NCBI RefSeq assembly: GCF_003945765.1
Contig: NZ_CP027712.1
Coordinates: forward strand, 5,704,001 to 5,768,000
Length of the DNA stretch: 64,000 bases
Reading direction: 5' to 3'
From: Pseudomonas chlororaphis subsp. chlororaphis
Lineage (GTDB): Bacteria > Pseudomonadota > Gammaproteobacteria > Pseudomonadales > Pseudomonadaceae
The position numbers were made by a program, and so were the translations under genes. Positions 28,964 through 37,197 of the stretch are shown one piece after another. Within the stretch, counting starts at the first letter, position 1; every line of letters starts with the position of its first letter. The notes below the pieces were generated by a model. That model had not been told where the DNA came from, searched no databases, and worked only from the letters and a program-made list of their open reading frames with translations.

Positions 28964-29800
28964 ATGCACCATTACGTCATCATCGACGCCTTTGCCAGCG
29001 CCCCGCTGGAGGGCAATCCGGTCGCGGTGTTCTTTGACGCCGATGACTTGTCGGCCGAGCAAATGCAACGCATCGCCCGGGAGATGAACCTGTCGGAAAC
29101 CACCTTCGTGCTCAAGCCGCGCAACTGTGGCGATGCGCTGATCCGGATCTTCACCCCGGTCAACGAACTGCCCTTCGCCGGGCACCCGTTGCTGGGCACG
29201 GCCATTGCCCTGGGTGCGCACACCGACAATCACCGGCTGTTCCTGGAAACCCAGATGGGCACCATCGCCTTTGACCTGGAGCGCCAGAACGGCAACGTCG
29301 TCGCCGCCAGCATGGACCAGCCGATACCGACCTGGACGGCCCTGGGGCGCGACGTCGAATTGCTCAAGGCCCTGGGCATCAGCGACTCGACCTTTCCCAT
29401 CGAGATCTATCACAACGGCCCGCGTCATGTGTTTGTCGGCCTGCCGAGCATCGCCGCGTTGTCCGCCCTGCACCCCGACCACCGTGCCCTGTCCAGCTTC
29501 CACGACATGGCCATCAACTGTTTTGCCGGCGCGGGACGGCGTTGGCGCAGCCGGATGTTCTCACCGGCCTATGGGGTGGTCGAGGATGCGGCCACAGGCT
29601 CCGCTGCCGGGCCCTTGGCGATTCATCTGGCGCGTCATGGCCAGATCGAGTTCGGCCAGCAGATCGAGATTCTTCAGGGCGTGGAAATCGGCCGCCCTTC
29701 ACTGATGTTCGCCAGGACCGAGGGCCGCGCCGATCAACTGACGCGGGTCGAAGTATCAGGCAATGGCGTCACCTTCGGACGGGGGACCATCGTTCTATGA
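28964..29800 (+). CDS. phzF: Trans-2,3-dihydro-3-hydroxyanthranilate isomerase PhzF
   Basis: 278-residue diaminopimelate-epimerase-fold isomerase that produces the aminoketone condensed by PhzA/B. Catalytic Glu45 is in NLSETTF. Other family stretches are [18 protein letters not shown] and [13 protein letters not shown]. Starts two bases after phzE and overlaps phzG by ATGA. Confidence 0.97.
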   Translation: MHHYVIIDAFASAPLEGNPVAVFFDADDLSAEQMQRIAREMNLSETTFVLKPRNCGDALIRIFTPVNELPFAGHPLLGTAIALGAHTDNHRLFLETQMGTIAFDLERQNGNVVAASMDQPIPTWTALGRDVELLKALGISDSTFPIEIYHNGPRHVFVGLPSIAALSALHPDHRALSSFHDMAINCFAGAGRRWRSRMFSPAYGVVEDAATGSAAGPLAIHLARHGQIEFGQQIEILQGVEIGRPSLMFARTEGRADQLTRVEVSGNGVTFGRGTIVL

Positions 29801-30465
29801 ACAGTTCAGTACTAGGCCAGCCGCTGCTGGGTAAAGGCATGTCGGAATCCCTGACTGGCACACTGGATGCGCCGTTTCCCGAGTACCAGACGCTGCCTGC
29901 CGATCCCATGAGCGTGCTGCACAACTGGCTCGAACGCGCACGCCGCGTGGGCATCCGCGAACCCCGTGCGCTGGCGCTGGCCACGGCTGACAGCCAGGGC
30001 CGGCCTTCGACGCGCATCGTGGTGATCAGCGAGATCAATGACACCGGGGTGCTGTTCAGCACCCATGCCGGAAGCCAGAAAGGCCGCGAACTGACAGAGA
30101 ACCCCTGGGGCTCGGGTGTGCTGTATTGGCGCGAAACCAGCCAGCAGATCATCCTCAATGGCCAGGCCGTGCGCTTGCCGGATGCCAAGGCTGACGAGGC
30201 GTGGCTGAAGCGCCCTTATGCCACGCATCCGATGTCATCGGTGTCTCGCCAGAGTGAAGAACTCAAGGATGTTCAAGCCATGCGCAGCGCCGCCAGGGAA
30301 CTGGCCGACGTGCAAGGTCCGCTGCCGCGTCCCGAGGGTTATTGCGTGTTTGAGTTGCGGCTTGAGTCGTTGGAGTTCTGGGGTAACGGCCAGGAGCGCC
30401 TGCATGAGCGCCTGCGCTATGACCGCAGCGATACGGGCTGGAAGGTGCGGCGTTTGCAACCCTGA
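29797..30465 (+). CDS. phzG: FMN-dependent oxidase PhzG
   Basis: 222-residue protein of the pyridoxamine-phosphate-oxidase family that oxidises reduced phenazine intermediates on the way to phenazine-1-carboxylate. Typical FMN-binding blocks: [28 protein letters not shown] and [16 protein letters not shown] 29797 overlaps the phzF stop. Last gene of the tightly packed core; 111 bases separate it from phzH. Confidence 0.96.
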   Translation: MNSSVLGQPLLGKGMSESLTGTLDAPFPEYQTLPADPMSVLHNWLERARRVGIREPRALALATADSQGRPSTRIVVISEINDTGVLFSTHAGSQKGRELTENPWGSGVLYWRETSQQIILNGQAVRLPDAKADEAWLKRPYATHPMSSVSRQSEELKDVQAMRSAARELADVQGPLPRPEGYCVFELRLESLEFWGNGQERLHERLRYDRSDTGWKVRRLQP

Positions 30466-30502
30466 ATAACGCAGGTATTTGCACGAGACCCGCCTCGTTG
30501 AC

Positions 30503-30526
30503 GAGTCAGCCAAGGTGGCATGACTC
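30503..30526 (+). promoter_or_regulatory. Stem-loop between phzG and phzH
   Basis: GAGTCAGCC and GGC(A)TGACTC form a 9-bp stem with one bulged A and a 5-nt loop. No T-run follows, so partial termination or transcript processing is more likely than full termination. Confidence 0.5.
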
Positions 30527-30576
30527 GCTCAATACAGAGCTGGCGCGGTTCAATGATTAATGACAGGAGTTACTAA

Positions 30577-32409
30577 ATGTGTGGTCTCACAGGATGGGTA
30601 GACTATACGCGCAGGCTCGAAGGGGAAGACCCTGCGATTCGCGCCATGACCAATACGCTGGCACTGCGCGGGCCTGATGCGCAAGGCATATGGAAACATC
30701 GACACGCCCTGCTGGGGCATCGGCGGCTGGCGGTCATCGACCTGAGCGGCGGTACCCAGCCAATGGTCTATCGCTTTGCGGACGGCCAGGAGGTCTCGCT
30801 GGTCTACACAGGGGAGGTCTACAACCACGATGCGTTGCGCGACCAGCTACGACAGGCGGGGCATGAATTTCAGACTCGCAGCGATACCGAGGTCGTGCTG
30901 CATGCCTACCTGGAATGGGGCGAGCGTTGCTGCGATCACCTGACAGGCATGTTCGCCTTCGCCCTGTTCGACGGACGCGATGGCCACCTGCTGTTGGTAC
31001 GCGATCGCCTGGGGATCAAGCCGCTGTTCTATGCCCGGCATCGCGAAGGGCTGCTCTTCGGCTCGGAGATCAAGGCCATCCTGGCTCACCCGGAGTTCAC
31101 TACGGGGCTGGAAGTGACGGGGCTGGTCGACGTGCTCACGCTGTCGAAGGGAACCGCCCAGACGCCTTTCAGGAACCTGATGGAGCTGCTTCCCGGCCAC
31201 TTCCTGTCCTGGCGCCCCAATGGGCAGATGAAGATCCAGTGCTACTGGAAAGTACGCCGTCAGGAGCACCAGGACGACCTGCAGACGACCGTGCAACAGA
31301 CCCGCGAGTTGGTCACCCACGCGTTGGGTTCGCAGTTGTATGCCGACGTTCCCGTGTGCTCGCTGCTGTCCGGCGGGCTCGACTCCACCACCCTCACGGC
31401 CATCGCGCAACGTATCGTCAAGGCGAAGACCGGCGGGGATATCAATTCCTTTTCGGTGGACTTCACTGGCCAGTCCGCGCAGTTCAAGAGCGACGACCTG
31501 CGTCCCGACCAGGACCAGCCCTTTGCCCTGTTGGCCGCGGAGTTCATCGGTAGCCGGCACCAGACCGTCCTCATCGACAACGAGGAGCTGATCTCCGACC
31601 TGGCGCGCGAGGAGGTGTTCCGCGCCAAGGACGTACCGTTCACCTTCGGCGACATGGATACCTCGTTGAACCTGTTGTTCAGGGAAATTCGCAAGCACTC
31701 CACGGTGGCCATCTCCGGGGAGGGCGCCGATGAGGTCTTCGGTGGCTATGGCTGGTTCCGTGATCCTCAGGTCATCGCCTCCGCGTCCTTTCCATGGGCG
31801 TCGCGGGTGAAGTTGCCGGCCGCTTTTATCAATGCCGACTTCAACCGCCAATGCGATCTCGCCCAGTACCAACAGGCGAGCTACGACGATGCGCTGCGCC
31901 AGGTCGAACACCTGGCGCAAGACAGCCCGCACGAGCGCCGGATGCGCGAGCTTTGCCACATGCACCTGAAACGCTGGATGGTGATGCTGCTGGATCGCAA
32001 GGACCGCCTGAGCATGTGCAACAGCCTCGAGGTACGTGTGCCGTTCACCGATCACCAATTGGTCGAGTACATCTATAACGTGCCTTGGTCGATCAAGAGC
32101 AAGGATGGCGAGGAGAAGTGGCTGCTCAAGCAGGCCTGTGCCGACTTCGTACCGGAGGCGGTGCTCAAACGCCGCAAGAGCCCCTATCCGACCTCAGCCG
32201 ACCTGGGCTACGAACGCTTCCTGCGCCAGAGTGCCCGGCAGCTTCTGCAGGACACGGGGAACCCGGTGTTCGGCATCGTATCCCACGCCTATATGGCCGA
32301 GGAACTGCGCCAGCCCGAGGGCCACTTCAATACGCAAATGAGCCGGCACAGCCTGGAAACAGCGCTGGCGCTGGATGCCTGGCTACGTTTGCACGGGATC
32401 TCGGTCTGA
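30577..32409 (+). CDS. phzH: Phenazine-1-carboxylate amidotransferase PhzH (asparagine-synthase-like)
   Basis: 610-residue AsnB-type enzyme that converts phenazine-1-carboxylic acid to phenazine-1-carboxamide. N-terminal Ntn glutaminase domain with Cys2 (MCGLTGWVDY) and GEVYNHDALR (~1-210). The C-terminal synthetase domain has the pyrophosphate loop SLLSGGLDSTT and ISGEGADEVFGGYGW. ATG after CAGGAGTTACTAA. No phzO hydroxylase gene follows, so the predicted end product is the carboxamide rather than 2-hydroxyphenazines. Confidence 0.96.
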   Translation: MCGLTGWVDYTRRLEGEDPAIRAMTNTLALRGPDAQGIWKHRHALLGHRRLAVIDLSGGTQPMVYRFADGQEVSLVYTGEVYNHDALRDQLRQAGHEFQTRSDTEVVLHAYLEWGERCCDHLTGMFAFALFDGRDGHLLLVRDRLGIKPLFYARHREGLLFGSEIKAILAHPEFTTGLEVTGLVDVLTLSKGTAQTPFRNLMELLPGHFLSWRPNGQMKIQCYWKVRRQEHQDDLQTTVQQTRELVTHALGSQLYADVPVCSLLSGGLDSTTLTAIAQRIVKAKTGGDINSFSVDFTGQSAQFKSDDLRPDQDQPFALLAAEFIGSRHQTVLIDNEELISDLAREEVFRAKDVPFTFGDMDTSLNLLFREIRKHSTVAISGEGADEVFGGYGWFRDPQVIASASFPWASRVKLPAAFINADFNRQCDLAQYQQASYDDALRQVEHLAQDSPHERRMRELCHMHLKRWMVMLLDRKDRLSMCNSLEVRVPFTDHQLVEYIYNVPWSIKSKDGEEKWLLKQACADFVPEAVLKRRKSPYPTSADLGYERFLRQSARQLLQDTGNPVFGIVSHAYMAEELRQPEGHFNTQMSRHSLETALALDAWLRLHGISV

Positions 32410-32420
32410 TACGAGCCTGA

Positions 32421-32456
32421 GGCAGCCACAGGCAGGCCCGCCGGCCTGTGGCTGCC
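32421..32456 (+). terminator. Strong stem-loop after phzH
   Basis: Perfect 13-bp stem (GGCAGCCACAGGC at 32421-32433, complement at 32444-32456) with a 10-nt loop, 12 bases after the phzH stop. The T-tract is poor, but position and stability suggest the end of the phz transcript. Confidence 0.65.
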
Positions 32457-32713
32457 ATTGCCGGCACGGTGTTTCTACCTTGACTCAAGGCGCCCCGCGC
32501 CCCGCGCCTTCAATGCCAAAGCCCAAGCCCCCAGAAATCCCAGCGGCGCCACCGGCCGCCTCCAGGCCAGCGTCCGGCATCGGGCCTTGCCCGCAAGCAC
32601 CGGCAATCCCGGCACCGTAGCGCCCAGCGAAAGGGTCAGCATGGGCCCGCTCACTGTTGTACATTCCTCCCCACGGACGACACATCATTTACCCAGTGAA
32701 CGGAGTTCAACGC
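32457..32713. other. Non-coding gap between phzH and ggt
   Basis: C-rich stretch with several open frames but no ribosome-binding sites and no recognisable protein. It must contain the ggt promoter. No tRNA 3'-end duplicate is seen here. Confidence 0.5.
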
Positions 32714-34552
32714 GTGTTCTCGACCCTCAATCCGCGTCACCGCCGGCTTGCCAGTTTCTCGCTGCTAGCCGTCGCCTTAAGCCTCGCCGCCTGCAACGCT
32801 TCCGCCCCTTCCCACACCGCCCTGCCCCCCGCCCCGGAAATCGCTTCGGGTTATCGCACCGACCTGCAAGTGCAGCACGCCGACCGGCATATGGCGGCCG
32901 CGGCCAACCCGTTGGCGGCCGAAGCCGGGCGCGAAATGTTGCGCAAGGGTGGTTCGGCCATCGATGCGGCGATTGCCATGCAAGCGGTATTGACCCTGGT
33001 GGAGCCGCAGTCGTCGGGTATCGGCGGCGGGGCCTTGATCGTGCTCTGGGACGGCAAGGCGGTGCGCACGTACGACGGTCGCGAAACCGCGCCGGCCGGG
33101 GCCACCGAGAAGCTGTTCCTGCAAGCTGACGGCAAGCCCATGCCGTTCCCGCAGGCACAGATCGGCGGCCGTTCGGTGGGTACGCCCGGCGTGCTGCGCG
33201 CCCTGGAACTGGCCCATGAAAAACACGGCCGCCTGCCGTGGGCGCAGCTGTTCGAGCCGGCGATTCGCCTGGCGGACCAGGGTTTCCCGATCTCTCCGCG
33301 CCTGCACAGCATGATCGTCGCCGATCCGTACCTGGCGAAATCGCCGGACATGGCCGCCTACTTCCTGCAGGCCGATGGCACGCCGAAAGCCGTCGGCACC
33401 CTGCTGAAAAACCCGCAGCTGGCCGCCGTGCTCGAACGCATCGCCAAAGAGGGCCCGAACGCTCTGTACCAAGGGCCGGTCGCCCGGGAAATCGTCGCCA
33501 AGGTGCAGGGCCACGCCAACCCGGGCAGCCTGTCGCTCAACGACCTGCAAGGCTACCGCGCCAAGGAGCGCGAACCGCTGTGCACCGACTACAAGCGCTG
33601 GCAGGTCTGCGGCATGCCGCCGCCTTCGTCGGGCGGTATCGCCCTGGCGCAGATCCTCGGCACCCTGCAGGCGCTGGAAGCCCGCGATCCGCGTTATGCG
33701 CTGCCACCGTTGAAGCCGGCCAAGACCAGCCTGCCAGCCGGCCTGGAACCGGCGCCTGAAGCGGTGCACCTGATCGCCGAAGCCGAACGCCTGGCCTACG
33801 CCGACCGCGCTTTGTACGTGGCGGATTCGGACTTCGCCCCGGTGCCGATCGCCGGCCTGGTCGCCCCGCAGTACCTGGCGCAGCGCGCCGCCTTGATCGG
33901 CGAGCGCAGCATGGCCAAGGCCGAGCCCGGCAAGCCCCAGGGCATCCAGGTGGCCTACGCCCCGGATCGCTCGCCGATGCGCATCTCCACCTCGCAAGTG
34001 GTGGCGGTGGATGACCAGGGCGGCGCGGTGTCCATGACCACCACCGTGGAGGCGGCCTTCGGCTCGCACCTGATGGTCCAGGGCTTCATGCTCAACAACC
34101 AGATGACCGACTTCTCCTTCATCCCCGAAGAGAACGGCCAGCCGGTGGCCAACCGCGTGCAGCCGGGCAAGCGCCCACGCTCGTCCATGGCGCCGACCCT
34201 GGTCTTCGATCGCGACAGCGGTGAACTGCTGGCCACCGTCGGCTCGCCGGGCGGCTCGCAGATCATCGAGTACGTGGCCAAGTCGGTGATCGGCATGCTT
34301 GACTGGAACCTCGACCCGCAAGCCGCCATCAGCCTGCCCAACTTCGGCAGCCGCAACGGCCCGACCGAACTGGAGCAAGGCCAGTTCACCCCTGGGTTGA
34401 AAGCGGCGCTGAAAGCCAAGGGGCATGAGCTGAGCGACATCGACATGACCAGCGGCACCCAGGCGATCGTGCGGGTGCGCGATGCCCAGGGCAAAACCTG
34501 GTGGGCCGGCGGCGCCGATCCACGCCGTGAAGGGGCAGCGCTGGGGGATTGA
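32714..34552 (+). CDS. ggt: Gamma-glutamyltransferase, lipoprotein
   Basis: 612-residue envelope enzyme that hydrolyses or transfers the gamma-glutamyl group of glutathione. An N-terminal lipoprotein signal ends in LSLAAC. The proenzyme self-cleaves at the catalytic Thr; here that is the Thr in ISTSQVVAVD, aligned with TTHYSVVD of E. coli Ggt. Substrate loops SSGIGGGALIVLWD, NNQMTDFSF, RPRSSMAPT and GSPGGSQII are present. GTG 32714 (after CGGAG) is chosen because it puts the signal peptide at the N terminus; the frame is open to 32657. Confidence 0.93.
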   Translation: MFSTLNPRHRRLASFSLLAVALSLAACNASAPSHTALPPAPEIASGYRTDLQVQHADRHMAAAANPLAAEAGREMLRKGGSAIDAAIAMQAVLTLVEPQSSGIGGGALIVLWDGKAVRTYDGRETAPAGATEKLFLQADGKPMPFPQAQIGGRSVGTPGVLRALELAHEKHGRLPWAQLFEPAIRLADQGFPISPRLHSMIVADPYLAKSPDMAAYFLQADGTPKAVGTLLKNPQLAAVLERIAKEGPNALYQGPVAREIVAKVQGHANPGSLSLNDLQGYRAKEREPLCTDYKRWQVCGMPPPSSGGIALAQILGTLQALEARDPRYALPPLKPAKTSLPAGLEPAPEAVHLIAEAERLAYADRALYVADSDFAPVPIAGLVAPQYLAQRAALIGERSMAKAEPGKPQGIQVAYAPDRSPMRISTSQVVAVDDQGGAVSMTTTVEAAFGSHLMVQGFMLNNQMTDFSFIPEENGQPVANRVQPGKRPRSSMAPTLVFDRDSGELLATVGSPGGSQIIEYVAKSVIGMLDWNLDPQAAISLPNFGSRNGPTELEQGQFTPGLKAALKAKGHELSDIDMTSGTQAIVRVRDAQGKTWWAGGADPRREGAALGD

Positions 34553-34571
34553 GGCCAACGCAGGAGAACCC

Positions 34572-34608
34572 AAAGGGCTTGCCGCGAGGTGGGCCCTTTT
34601 TATTTTTT
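34572..34608 (+). terminator. Rho-independent terminator of ggt
   Basis: AAAGGGC (34572-34578) pairs with GCCCTTT (34593-34599), followed by TTATTTTTT. It begins ~20 bases after the ggt stop. Confidence 0.88.
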
Positions 34609-34727
34609 ACGCCGCGCAAGCGCAGGCATGGGTGGTGAATGCTGTATGCCGATTTTTCCTGCGTTCTGTGTCTGACGCCGTCTTTCGATCGCTCCTAGCA
34701 TCAGTTTTTTTGGCCGAGGTGCAGGCG

Positions 34728-35228
34728 ATGAACCCGATTCCCGGCGGTATCGATTTTTCAGGCTTAACAGTGCGCCGACTGACGGCCGACGACCTCGAAC
34801 TGGTCTGCCGGCACCGCGAGGCGATGTTCCTCGAAGCGGGAGGCGAACCCGCGGCCCTGCAAGTGATGAGCGAACACTTCCGCCCCTGGCTGCGCGAGCG
34901 TTTGCCCGATGGCCGCTACTACGGTTTTGCCCTGCTGGACGGCCAGCAACCGGTGGCGGCCATTGGCTTGATGAGCATCGACTGGCCGCCCCACCCGGCC
35001 CATCCGACCCAGGACCAGCGCGGTTATGTGCTCAATGTGTACGTCGAACCCGCCTACCGGCGCCGAGGGCTGGCCTCGGCGCTGATGAAGCTGGCGGAAG
35101 CCGAATTCATCCAGCGCGGGCTAAGCTTTGCCGTGTTGCATGCGACCGAGGTGGGCAAGCCGGTGTATGCCGGATTGGGCTGGGCGGCCACCGCGGAAAT
35201 GGCCAAGGTGCTGAACACAGGCCTGTAG
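34728..35228 (+). CDS. GNAT-family N-acetyltransferase
   Basis: 166-residue acetyl-CoA-dependent acetyltransferase of unknown substrate. Motif A is visible: VLNVYVEPAYRRRGLASALMKLAE (acetyl-CoA loop RRRGLA); the motif B end is VYAGLGW. ATG 34728 preceded by GAGGTGCAGG. The TAG stop codon lies inside the first bases (TGTAGCC) of a REP-like element, which may have replaced the original 3' end. Confidence 0.85.
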   Translation: MNPIPGGIDFSGLTVRRLTADDLELVCRHREAMFLEAGGEPAALQVMSEHFRPWLRERLPDGRYYGFALLDGQQPVAAIGLMSIDWPPHPAHPTQDQRGYVLNVYVEPAYRRRGLASALMKLAEAEFIQRGLSFAVLHATEVGKPVYAGLGWAATAEMAKVLNTGL

Positions 35229-35334
35229 CCGCTGCCGAGCCCGCGAGGCTGCGAACGACCCCGCCGGGGGCGCAGGAATCTTGAGACCGCTGGAGGACCT
35301 TCGGTCCTATCGCAGCCTTCGGCAGCGGCTACAG
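35224..35334. repeat. REP-like palindromic element (family TGTAGCCGCTGCCG), copy 1
   Basis: Begins TGTAGCCGCTGCCGAG and ends with the inverted CTTCGGCAGCGGCTACA; inner arms GAGGCTGCGA and TCGCAGCC pair as well. Overlaps the stop codon of the acetyltransferase gene. Similar elements occur at 35374, 43959, 46538, 55740 and 62951. Confidence 0.9.
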
Positions 35335-35373
35335 GGGCCAATGGGCTTTCGACTGGTGCGTTACGCCTTTTGG

Positions 35374-35475
35374 GTAGCCGCTGCCGAAGGCTGCGATCGA
35401 CCGGAACGGGCGCAGCGATCTTACTGGCGCCGAAGGCCCTTCGGGCCTTATCGCAGCCTTCGGCAGCGGCTACAG
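35374..35475. repeat. REP-like palindromic element, copy 2
   Basis: Same family as copy 1, separated from it by only 39 bases: GTAGCCGCTGCCGAAGGCTGCGATCG at the left and TCGCAGCCTTCGGCAGCGGCTACAG at the right. The two copies form a tandem pair. Confidence 0.9.
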
Positions 35476-35625
35476 AATCCTTTAGGGCTTCAAGAAATGC
35501 GCATATCTCACAGTCACAGAATGTCGCAGTAACAGCGTTGCGACTCCATCTCTTCCACCCTATGGTTCGACCATCGCTGCAAAACCAGCGAACAGGCTTG
35601 GCGGCCTGATAGAATCGAGGCGCAC

Positions 35626-35657
35626 AAGCGCCCCCACCTTTGCAGGCGCTTTTTTTT
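35626..35657 (+). terminator. Terminator-like hairpin with a competing alternative hairpin
   Basis: AAGCGCC (35626-35632) pairs with GGCGCTT (35645-35651), followed by a run of T. Just upstream, GGCGC (35619-35623) can pair with the same GCGCC (35628-35632), so two mutually exclusive hairpins are possible, as in attenuators. It lies ahead of the C4-like RNA. Confidence 0.7.
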
Positions 35658-35679
35658 GCGCCCGCATACCTGCGTTATG

Positions 35680-35752
35680 ACGGGTTGCGTGGGAGAGCCT
35701 TCGGGTTCGCCGGTTGCCTTGATTCCCGGTCCGCCAATCCTGCGTAACCCGT
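35680..35752 (+). ncRNA. C4-antisense-RNA-like structured RNA
   Basis: An outer stem of about 11 pairs joins the two ends (ACGGGTTGCG with TGCGTAACCCGT, including G-U pairs), enclosing inner helices such as GGGA with TCCC and GAGCC with GGGTTC. Sequence and shape recall the C4 antisense RNA family known from P1/P7-type phages and seen upstream of DUF3077 genes in pseudomonads. Assignment is from memory of the family; a covariance-model search would decide. Confidence 0.6.
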
Positions 35753-35809
35753 CACCCTGATCTGTTTGGCGGCAGACAGTGATGATTCTTCGAATCAAGG
35801 AGGTTCACC

Positions 35810-36106
35810 ATGAAACACACCCTCAATCCGTCCCCTTCCTCCCTGCACACCCTCGGCGAAATAACCTTTGCCAATTGTGGCGAAGACCAACGCCCGCTGC
35901 TGCGGGTCAACGCCGACGTGCCCCTGGCCGATGCCCTGGAACACGCCTCGTTGCTGCTACATCTGGCAAAACAGTTGACCCTGGACGCGGCCATGGAACC
36001 GCAGGCGGACCGCTATGCTTGGGCGGCACATTACCTGGGTGAGATGGGTAAAGCGGTGATGGATGATGTGCACACCGCGATGACAGCAGGCGCTGATCGA
36101 CACTGA
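35810..36106 (+). CDS. DUF3077 domain protein
   Basis: 98-residue small protein of the Pseudomonas DUF3077 family; function unknown. Middle and C-terminal sequence (PLADALEHASLLLHLAKQLTLDAAM ... RYAWAAHYLGEMGKAVMDDV) matches the usual helical family core. Good AAGGAGG eight bases before ATG 35810. Preceded by the C4-like RNA, which suggests a phage-derived control unit in which the RNA acts in cis or trans. No membrane segment or signal peptide. Confidence 0.8.
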   Translation: MKHTLNPSPSSLHTLGEITFANCGEDQRPLLRVNADVPLADALEHASLLLHLAKQLTLDAAMEPQADRYAWAAHYLGEMGKAVMDDVHTAMTAGADRH

Positions 36107-36176
36107 GCAACACCTCTGGGACGGGTAGCCTCGGTGACTATCCGTCCATCGCCTTCCTCTCTCATCCCATTGCTTA

Positions 36177-36193
36177 AGTCCCATGACGGGACT
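36177..36193 (+). promoter_or_regulatory. Candidate operator of the higBA operon
   Basis: Inverted repeat AGTCCC-ATGAC-GGGACT ending 13 bases before the higB start. Antitoxins of this type repress their own operon from palindromes in this position. A second imperfect inverted repeat (ACGGGTAG/CTATCCGT, 36121-36145) lies upstream. Confidence 0.5.
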
Positions 36194-36206
36194 AGGATTT
36201 CGAGCC

Positions 36207-36509
36207 ATGAGGATTATCGCCGTCAGTCATTTGAAGACGTTCTGGGAACAGCACCCGGATGTCGAACAACCGCTTCTGGCCTGGATCGATGAAGCGCGCA
36301 ACGCCAACTGGTCCACCCCGGCGCAGATCAAGGAGCAGTTTTGCAGCGCCAGTATTCTTAAAAGCCGTCGTGTGGTGTTCAACATCAAAGGCAATGACTA
36401 CCGCTTGGTAGTTGCCGTGGCTTACCGCTTTGGCGCCCTCTACATCAAGTTCGTTGGCACTCACCAGCAGTACGATGCCATCGACGACGACCGCGTTGAA
36501 ATGGAGTAA
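36207..36509 (+). CDS. higB: Toxin HigB (RelE-superfamily mRNA interferase)
   Basis: 100-residue HigB-family toxin expected to cleave mRNA on the ribosome. N terminus MRIIAVSHLKTFWEQHPD; core RVVFNIKGNDYRLVVAVAYRFGALYIKFVGTHQQYD is diagnostic of the HigB_toxin family. ATG 36207 after ACTAGGA; an upstream ATG at 36183 lacks a ribosome-binding site and lies in the candidate operator. Toxin-first order, six bases before higA. Confidence 0.92.
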   Translation: MRIIAVSHLKTFWEQHPDVEQPLLAWIDEARNANWSTPAQIKEQFCSASILKSRRVVFNIKGNDYRLVVAVAYRFGALYIKFVGTHQQYDAIDDDRVEME

Positions 36510-36514
36510 CGACC

Positions 36515-36886
36515 ATGCAGATTCGCCCCATCCACACCGATCAGGATTACCGCGCGGCACTCAAGCAGGTGTCGGCGCTGTTCGATAACGAGCCCGAACC
36601 CGGCACCGCAGAAGGCGACTACTTCGACGTGATGATCACCCTGATCGAAGCCTATGAAGCCAAGCACTTCCCCATCGACCTGCCCAACCCGATCGATGCC
36701 ATCAAGTTCCGCATGGAGCAATCGGGCCTGTCGGCCGCCGACCTGGCACCGGCCATCGGCCGAACCAACCGGGTCTACGAAGTGCTCAACGGCAAACGCG
36801 CCCTGACCCTACCAATGATCTGGAAACTGCACCAACTGTTCGGCATCCCCGCCGAGAGCCTGATCAAGCCGGTGAAATCGGTCTGA
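36515..36886 (+). CDS. higA: Antitoxin HigA
   Basis: 123-residue antitoxin with an N-terminal toxin-binding segment and a C-terminal XRE-type helix-turn-helix (IKFRMEQSGLSAADLAPAIGRTNRVYEVLNGKRALTLPMIWKLHQLF). It neutralises HigB and should autorepress the operon. RBS GGAG is formed by the last codons of higB (atGGAGtaa), coupling the two genes. Confidence 0.93.
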   Translation: MQIRPIHTDQDYRAALKQVSALFDNEPEPGTAEGDYFDVMITLIEAYEAKHFPIDLPNPIDAIKFRMEQSGLSAADLAPAIGRTNRVYEVLNGKRALTLPMIWKLHQLFGIPAESLIKPVKSV

Positions 36887-37197
36887 GCGGTTCTCGATCA
36901 GGCACCAATGATCCAGGTCCTCCCCGCTCGCCGAGGGTCATTCTTGGTCGCGAATCCCCTCCAGCCTTCAATGATTTCTGACCGTCGAATGCCCCCGATA
37001 AACGAGTGGAACTCAACGACACCGCCCAGCGTTTTCGAGTCGATGCCCCCGGACAGTGTGGTCGAACTCTATATCCCGCTGAAAAACTGATGCCGCGATC
37101 GGACGAGCTGCCGACCAGTTGACAGGCCTCTGTCAGCAAAAGGACTCATGATCCCGCTATGCTCTGTAGCAGTCCAAGGCAACAGAGCGAAGGTCCG
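36887..37197. other. Gap after higBA
   Basis: 311 bases with no gene I can support. A 60-codon frame (36908-37090, ending PPDSVVELYIPLKN) has no ribosome-binding site; its end faintly resembles the last strand of a GyrI-like domain, so it might be a gene remnant. Confidence 0.4.

Noticed and set aside
21965..32409. Integrase-type genomic island flanked by a tRNA end duplication
   Set aside because: No integrase gene and no repeat of the tRNA-Met 3' end were found on the right side of the phenazine locus; proximity alone is not enough.
32485..32688. Minus-strand frame between phzH and ggt
   Set aside because: Gly/Ala-rich low-complexity translation with no start signal.
35224..35475. CRISPR array
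   Set aside because: The repeats are palindromic REP-type elements of variable length, without regular spacers or cas genes.
36908..37090. 60-codon frame after higA
   Set aside because: No ribosome-binding site and only a faint resemblance of its last residues to a GyrI-like domain.
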